This document shows, in pieces, positions 42,139 through 44,419 of a DNA stretch of 44,419 nt. Origin of the DNA: Bdellovibrionales bacterium. Its GTDB lineage: Bacteria; Bdellovibrionota; Bdellovibrionia; Bdellovibrionales; UBA1609. Under the pieces are notes generated by a model. The model ran no database searches, was not told the DNA's origin, and saw only the letters and a list, made by a program, of their open reading frames with translations. Position 1 is the first letter of the stretch; the number at the start of each line of letters is the position of its first letter. A program made the translations under genes and the position numbers. The stretch spans positions 1-44,419 of the forward strand of contig SKYF01000165.1 in NCBI GenBank assembly GCA_007128005.1. The letters run 5' to 3'.

Positions 42139-42981
42139 CTATTCCTGAGTTGAGGGGTTTGCGGAGATCGCCTCTGGAGAGGTCTGACCCACATTTCTGC
42201 GCAACTGACACTGGTAGTGAGCCACGCCGCCGGGCCCCCCTCCTTGAGTCAAGCCAGTGCAGCTGATATCGGGGCCACGCTTTTCTGGGGCGGTCATATT
42301 GTCATGGAGAAGTCGGGCCTCCAGGCCAGTGAGGGTGACATTTATCAGTCCAGGCCGAGGTGAACTCTCGGAAGAGCTTGGAGGGTCCCATGTCAACCTT
42401 GGGCTTTGGTAGACACCTGAGGACGAAGCAAAACGGGTGGGAGAAAAGGGAAGGTCCACAAGCTCTCCAGATTTATAGTTGATGGCGACGCCGCATCTGT
42501 AGTTCCCAGAGGTGGAGGGGGCGTCTGAACTTGTCAGGGAAGTCTGTTGTTGGCAGGACAGGAGCTGGCTGCGTTTTTCTCGAATGACTAGGACTTCACC
42601 AGTTGCACTGGGCAGAGAAGCCTCTCTGGGCGATGCAATCATCTGCTCATAGAGGAATCGGGCATCCTCACCATGGAGAAAAATCGCTCCAGAGGCCCTA
42701 GGTGTGGGGCGATCTTGACGACTTATTTCCAAGGCGAGATTTTCTCCCAGGTACTGACCCCTAAGTATCAATTCTCCGTTGATATCAATAAAGTCTCCGG
42801 AATCTAGAGGTGAGAGGTCATTTTGCTTTTCAAGATTTAAAAAACTCAGTAGATATTTGCTGGAAGCCCCTCCGGGGCTAGAGCTTGTGGACTGATTCGA
42901 GTCAGAGCAGCCCACCGAAAGTGTCAGGCTGATCAGCACTGTCAGCAGGATGAAATGGTTTAAAGAGGGGGAGAGTCTCAT
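42139..42981 (-). CDS. Lipoprotein with internal Cys-pair repeat
   Basis: 280 residues, unrecognised. Lipobox LSVGC with Cys25, then a Ser-rich linker. Two modules share a pattern: GEDARFLYEQM, later Cys143 and Cys163 (SC..YRC), and GLEARLLHDNM with Cys241 and Cys258 (SC..YQC). Each is probably a small disulfide-bonded domain. It lies just upstream of and coupled to the DUF5694-like lipoprotein. A C-terminal Ser/Thr/Pro-rich tail ends the protein. Confidence 0.75.
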   Translation of the reverse strand: MRLSPSLNHFILLTVLISLTLSVGCSDSNQSTSSSPGGASSKYLLSFLNLEKQNDLSPLDSGDFIDINGELILRGQYLGENLALEISRQDRPTPRASGAIFLHGEDARFLYEQMIASPREASLPSATGEVLVIREKRSQLLSCQQQTSLTSSDAPSTSGNYRCGVAINYKSGELVDLPFSPTRFASSSGVYQSPRLTWDPPSSSESSPRPGLINVTLTGLEARLLHDNMTAPEKRGPDISCTGLTQGGGPGGVAHYQCQLRRNVGQTSPEAISANPSTQE

Positions 42982-43294
42982 TGCCTTTTCCTTTCAATTT
43001 TACATCCTCAAAGGCTTCAAAAAAGATGCCAAAAGCAGCTCGACTTTAACTGGATGAGATCAAACACAGGCGAGGCTCAGGTCTGCTCCGAGGTGAAAGC
43101 CTGCTGGCCCTTCGCTCAACAGGCCAATTTTTGGCACAGCCCCTACAGGGCATGGCATTCATTTAGTGACTGGCGCGAAACCGCCAAAGACAAGGCGCCC
43201 GGCTCAAATCGAACGCAGGCGTACTTGAGCGGTACGTTGGAGTGAGATTTGAGACGAGCAACGCTGTATTTGGCGGTTTCGCGCCAGTCACCAT
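42982..43294. other. Gene-free stretch holding a hairpin and a palindromic element
   Basis: This 313-base gap contains a weak hairpin (43099-43124) and, from 43160, the 126-bp palindromic element with its flanking repeats. No convincing coding frame is seen: the ORF-track lines here are shadows of the element. Confidence 0.6.
43099..43124 (-). terminator. Candidate terminator downstream of the porin-cytochrome genes
   Basis: On the minus strand GCCTGTTG-AGCGAAGGGC-CAGCAGGC then TTTC: an 8-bp stem with one mismatch. The T-run is short. Confidence 0.35.
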
Positions 43295-43297
43295 TTA
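43160..43297. mobile_element. MITE-like palindromic element (126 bp) with 6-bp flanking repeats
   Basis: Positions 43166-43188 and 43269-43291 are perfect 23-bp inverted repeats (beginning GTGACTGGCGCG). CATTTA directly flanks each end (43160-43165 and 43292-43297), as expected of a target-site duplication. The interior folds further: CTCAAATC/GATTTGAG (43203-43210, 43246-43253) and CGTAC/GTACG (43220-43224, 43232-43236) nest symmetrically. It has no coding capacity. A long structured intergenic RNA or terminator is the alternative. Confidence 0.6.
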
Positions 43298-43663
43298 GGG
43301 CTTTAGGGAGGCATAGTAGGCCGCAAGGTCCGCAATGTCCTGGTCGCTGAGTCCTGCTGCCATGGGTCCCATCAGCGGATCTTTGCGCTGGCCACTGCGG
43401 TAGGCCCTTAAGGTGTTGGCTAAGTAGACCTCTTGCTGGCCTGCCAGGTTGGGCCAAATGGGATTGGCACTGATCCCCTTGGGACCATGACAGGCCTGAC
43501 AGCTCACTGACTTGCGCTCCCCAGCCTGGATGTCACCCACCAAGGCGGCCGATCCCAAGCTCATGGTCTGGCCTTGGGTTAAGGCAAAGGCCCCCACCAG
43601 AGCCACGGATAAGCTTTGCACTGTTCGTACGAGGTTCCACTTTTTTGTTAGAGTCTTAGCCAT
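43295..43663 (-). CDS. Cytochrome c, class I
   Basis: 122 residues with AAGGAG nine bases before the ATG. N-terminal signal peptide ([17 protein letters not shown]) for periplasmic export. Single haem-binding motif CQACH at 55-59, and Met in PLMGPMAAG as the likely sixth ligand; C-terminal helix [12 protein letters not shown] is typical of c553-like small carriers. It follows the porin gene by 26 bp, so they are likely co-transcribed. The stop codon lies inside the CATTTA repeat next to the palindromic element. Confidence 0.9.
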   Translation of the reverse strand: MAKTLTKKWNLVRTVQSLSVALVGAFALTQGQTMSLGSAALVGDIQAGERKSVSCQACHGPKGISANPIWPNLAGQQEVYLANTLRAYRSGQRKDPLMGPMAAGLSDQDIADLAAYYASLKP

Positions 43664-43689
43664 AAATAGGTCTCCTTAATTGAATGATA

Positions 43690-44419
43690 TCAATAGCTGA
43701 CTTGCAGCATGGTCCAAAAGGCGTCCTGCAGGGAAGAGCCATCGGGATCACTCTGCGGGTGCCCTCCGCTGGCCATCTCGTAGCGGGCCCGTAAAATCGT
43801 ATTGCCCGCCACCCAGTGATTAAAACCCACCCCGTGGCGCTTAAAGGCGTCGGCGGGAAAGTTCTTGTCCAGCAGCATCTCGTCGTAGCGATAGATCAGC
43901 TCAAAGCGGGGGGTGATGGTATAAGCCAACTCAGTCTGTAGAGCTTGGGCTTGGGATTTGGCAAGGGCGTTGAGATAGTCTTCGTAAGAAGAATCTGGCT
44001 TTGTAGCCACCATGGCCTGCAGATCTGGATTGCCCTGATTCACATGTTGAGCGCCTACAAACTCCACACTGACAGTCATGGGCAGGCGCCCTTGAGTCCA
44101 GCGGGTGAGGGAGGCCAAGGCGTAGGCAGAAAAGGCCCAGGGGGAGTCCCCTTTTTCCTGAGCGGTGCTGTCAAAGCGCTCAAAGGAGGCTCCACTCAAA
44201 CCCAGCATCACTGGCAAGCCGGTCCAAGGGGAGTTCCAGCGCAAATTGGCCACAGCTCCATGCAGCCCGGATTGTCCCGCTCGCAAATTCCCCGCCGAGC
44301 CACTGCGGGCACTCACCGGCTCCCCATTGCTGAAGGCCAAATCGTAGTGGAGTTGGGGGCCCAGATCTCCGGCTATGGCAAAGCCCAATAAAAAGTCATT
44401 CCAGGTGCTCCGGGTGACA
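43690..44419 (-). CDS. Porin-like outer-membrane protein, 5' end missing
   Basis: The frame runs open past the right edge of the window (the track's TTG at 44388 is internal), so about 243 C-terminal residues are seen. Repeated beta strands (for example GPQLHYDLAFSNG, LQTELAYTITPRFELIYRYDEML, LRARYEMASGG) and the C-terminal LQVSY with a terminal Tyr indicate a beta-barrel. The arrangement resembles phosphate-selective O/P-type porins, but identity is not certain. It lies upstream of the cytochrome c gene. Confidence 0.75.
   Translation of the reverse strand, partial: VTRSTWNDFLLGFAIAGDLGPQLHYDLAFSNGEPVSARSGSAGNLRAGQSGLHGAVANLRWNSPWTGLPVMLGLSGASFERFDSTAQEKGDSPWAFSAYALASLTRWTQGRLPMTVSVEFVGAQHVNQGNPDLQAMVATKPDSSYEDYLNALAKSQAQALQTELAYTITPRFELIYRYDEMLLDKNFPADAFKRHGVGFNHWVAGNTILRARYEMASGGHPQSDPDGSSLQDAFWTMLQVSY

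Noticed and set aside
43143-43457. 104-aa ORF across the palindromic element
   Set aside because: It covers the inverted repeats and the end of the cytochrome gene in another frame; no independent support.
1-44419. CRISPR array, prophage, rRNA operon or toxin-antitoxin pair
   Set aside because: No direct-repeat array, phage structural genes, rRNA sequence or paired small ORFs could be supported.

Overview
The window is a roughly 50% GC, gene-dense bacterial chromosome segment. Gene style (many lipoproteins and secreted proteins, a VWA-domain lipoprotein, a TPR protein ending in a winged helix, the 'ferrooxidans-type' glutamate-cysteine ligase, a bacterial ArsA/Get3-like pair next to ClpP-ClpX-Lon) suggests a Gram-negative of the Bdellovibrionota or a neighbouring lineage. 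This is an inference from gene content, not from a marker such as 16S rRNA. No prophage, transposase or CRISPR array is visible; about 47 protein genes and one tRNA are supported.

Layout. 1-15.5 kb is a protein quality-control region: the end of a CtpA-type protease, trigger factor (opposite strand), a translationally coupled pair of ArsA/Get3-like ATPases, a TPR lipoprotein coupled to glutamate-cysteine ligase, leucyl aminopeptidase, then clpP-clpX-lon, a perfect intrinsic terminator, and a TPR-winged-helix regulator coupled to a small secreted protein. 15.6-17.3 kb holds tRNA-Val(UAC) and a two-gene ABC exporter. 17.5-21.7 kb is a compact carotenoid operon, crtE-crtI-crtB-fused lycopene cyclase, with every junction overlapping; the predicted product is a cyclised carotene. 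21.8-25.4 kb has two unrecognised secreted proteins, a DsbA-like lipoprotein and a secreted coiled-coil protein that has a textbook sigma-54 (-24/-12) promoter. 25.4-29.5 kb (minus strand) holds RNase HI with an extra C-terminal viroplasmin-like module, overlapping an RRM protein, then TypA/BipA and an orphan sensor kinase. 29.6-38.6 kb is a mixed housekeeping and stress stretch: a baeRF3-like release-factor relative, an MscS channel, an MBL hydrolase, Dps, an AcuI-type reductase, an M15-like lipoprotein, a nitroreductase, an outer-membrane protein and an alpha/beta hydrolase. 38.6-43.0 kb is a minus-strand run of four lipoproteins (VWA, PA14/FN3-like, an AT-richer DUF5694-like gene, and one with an internal Cys-pair repeat). 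43.0-44.4 kb holds a small palindromic MITE-like element, a cytochrome c and the end of a porin gene.

The observations most worth following are: the 126-bp nested palindrome flanked by a 6-bp direct repeat that contains the cytochrome gene's stop codon; the sigma-54 promoter; the ArsA/Get3-like pair in which only one partner keeps the signature P-loop lysine; the RNase HI domain arrangement; and a terminator-like hairpin placed directly before the ribosome binding site of the PA14-like lipoprotein gene. Start codons were moved from the ORF-track value wherever a better ribosome binding site or signal peptide supported it.
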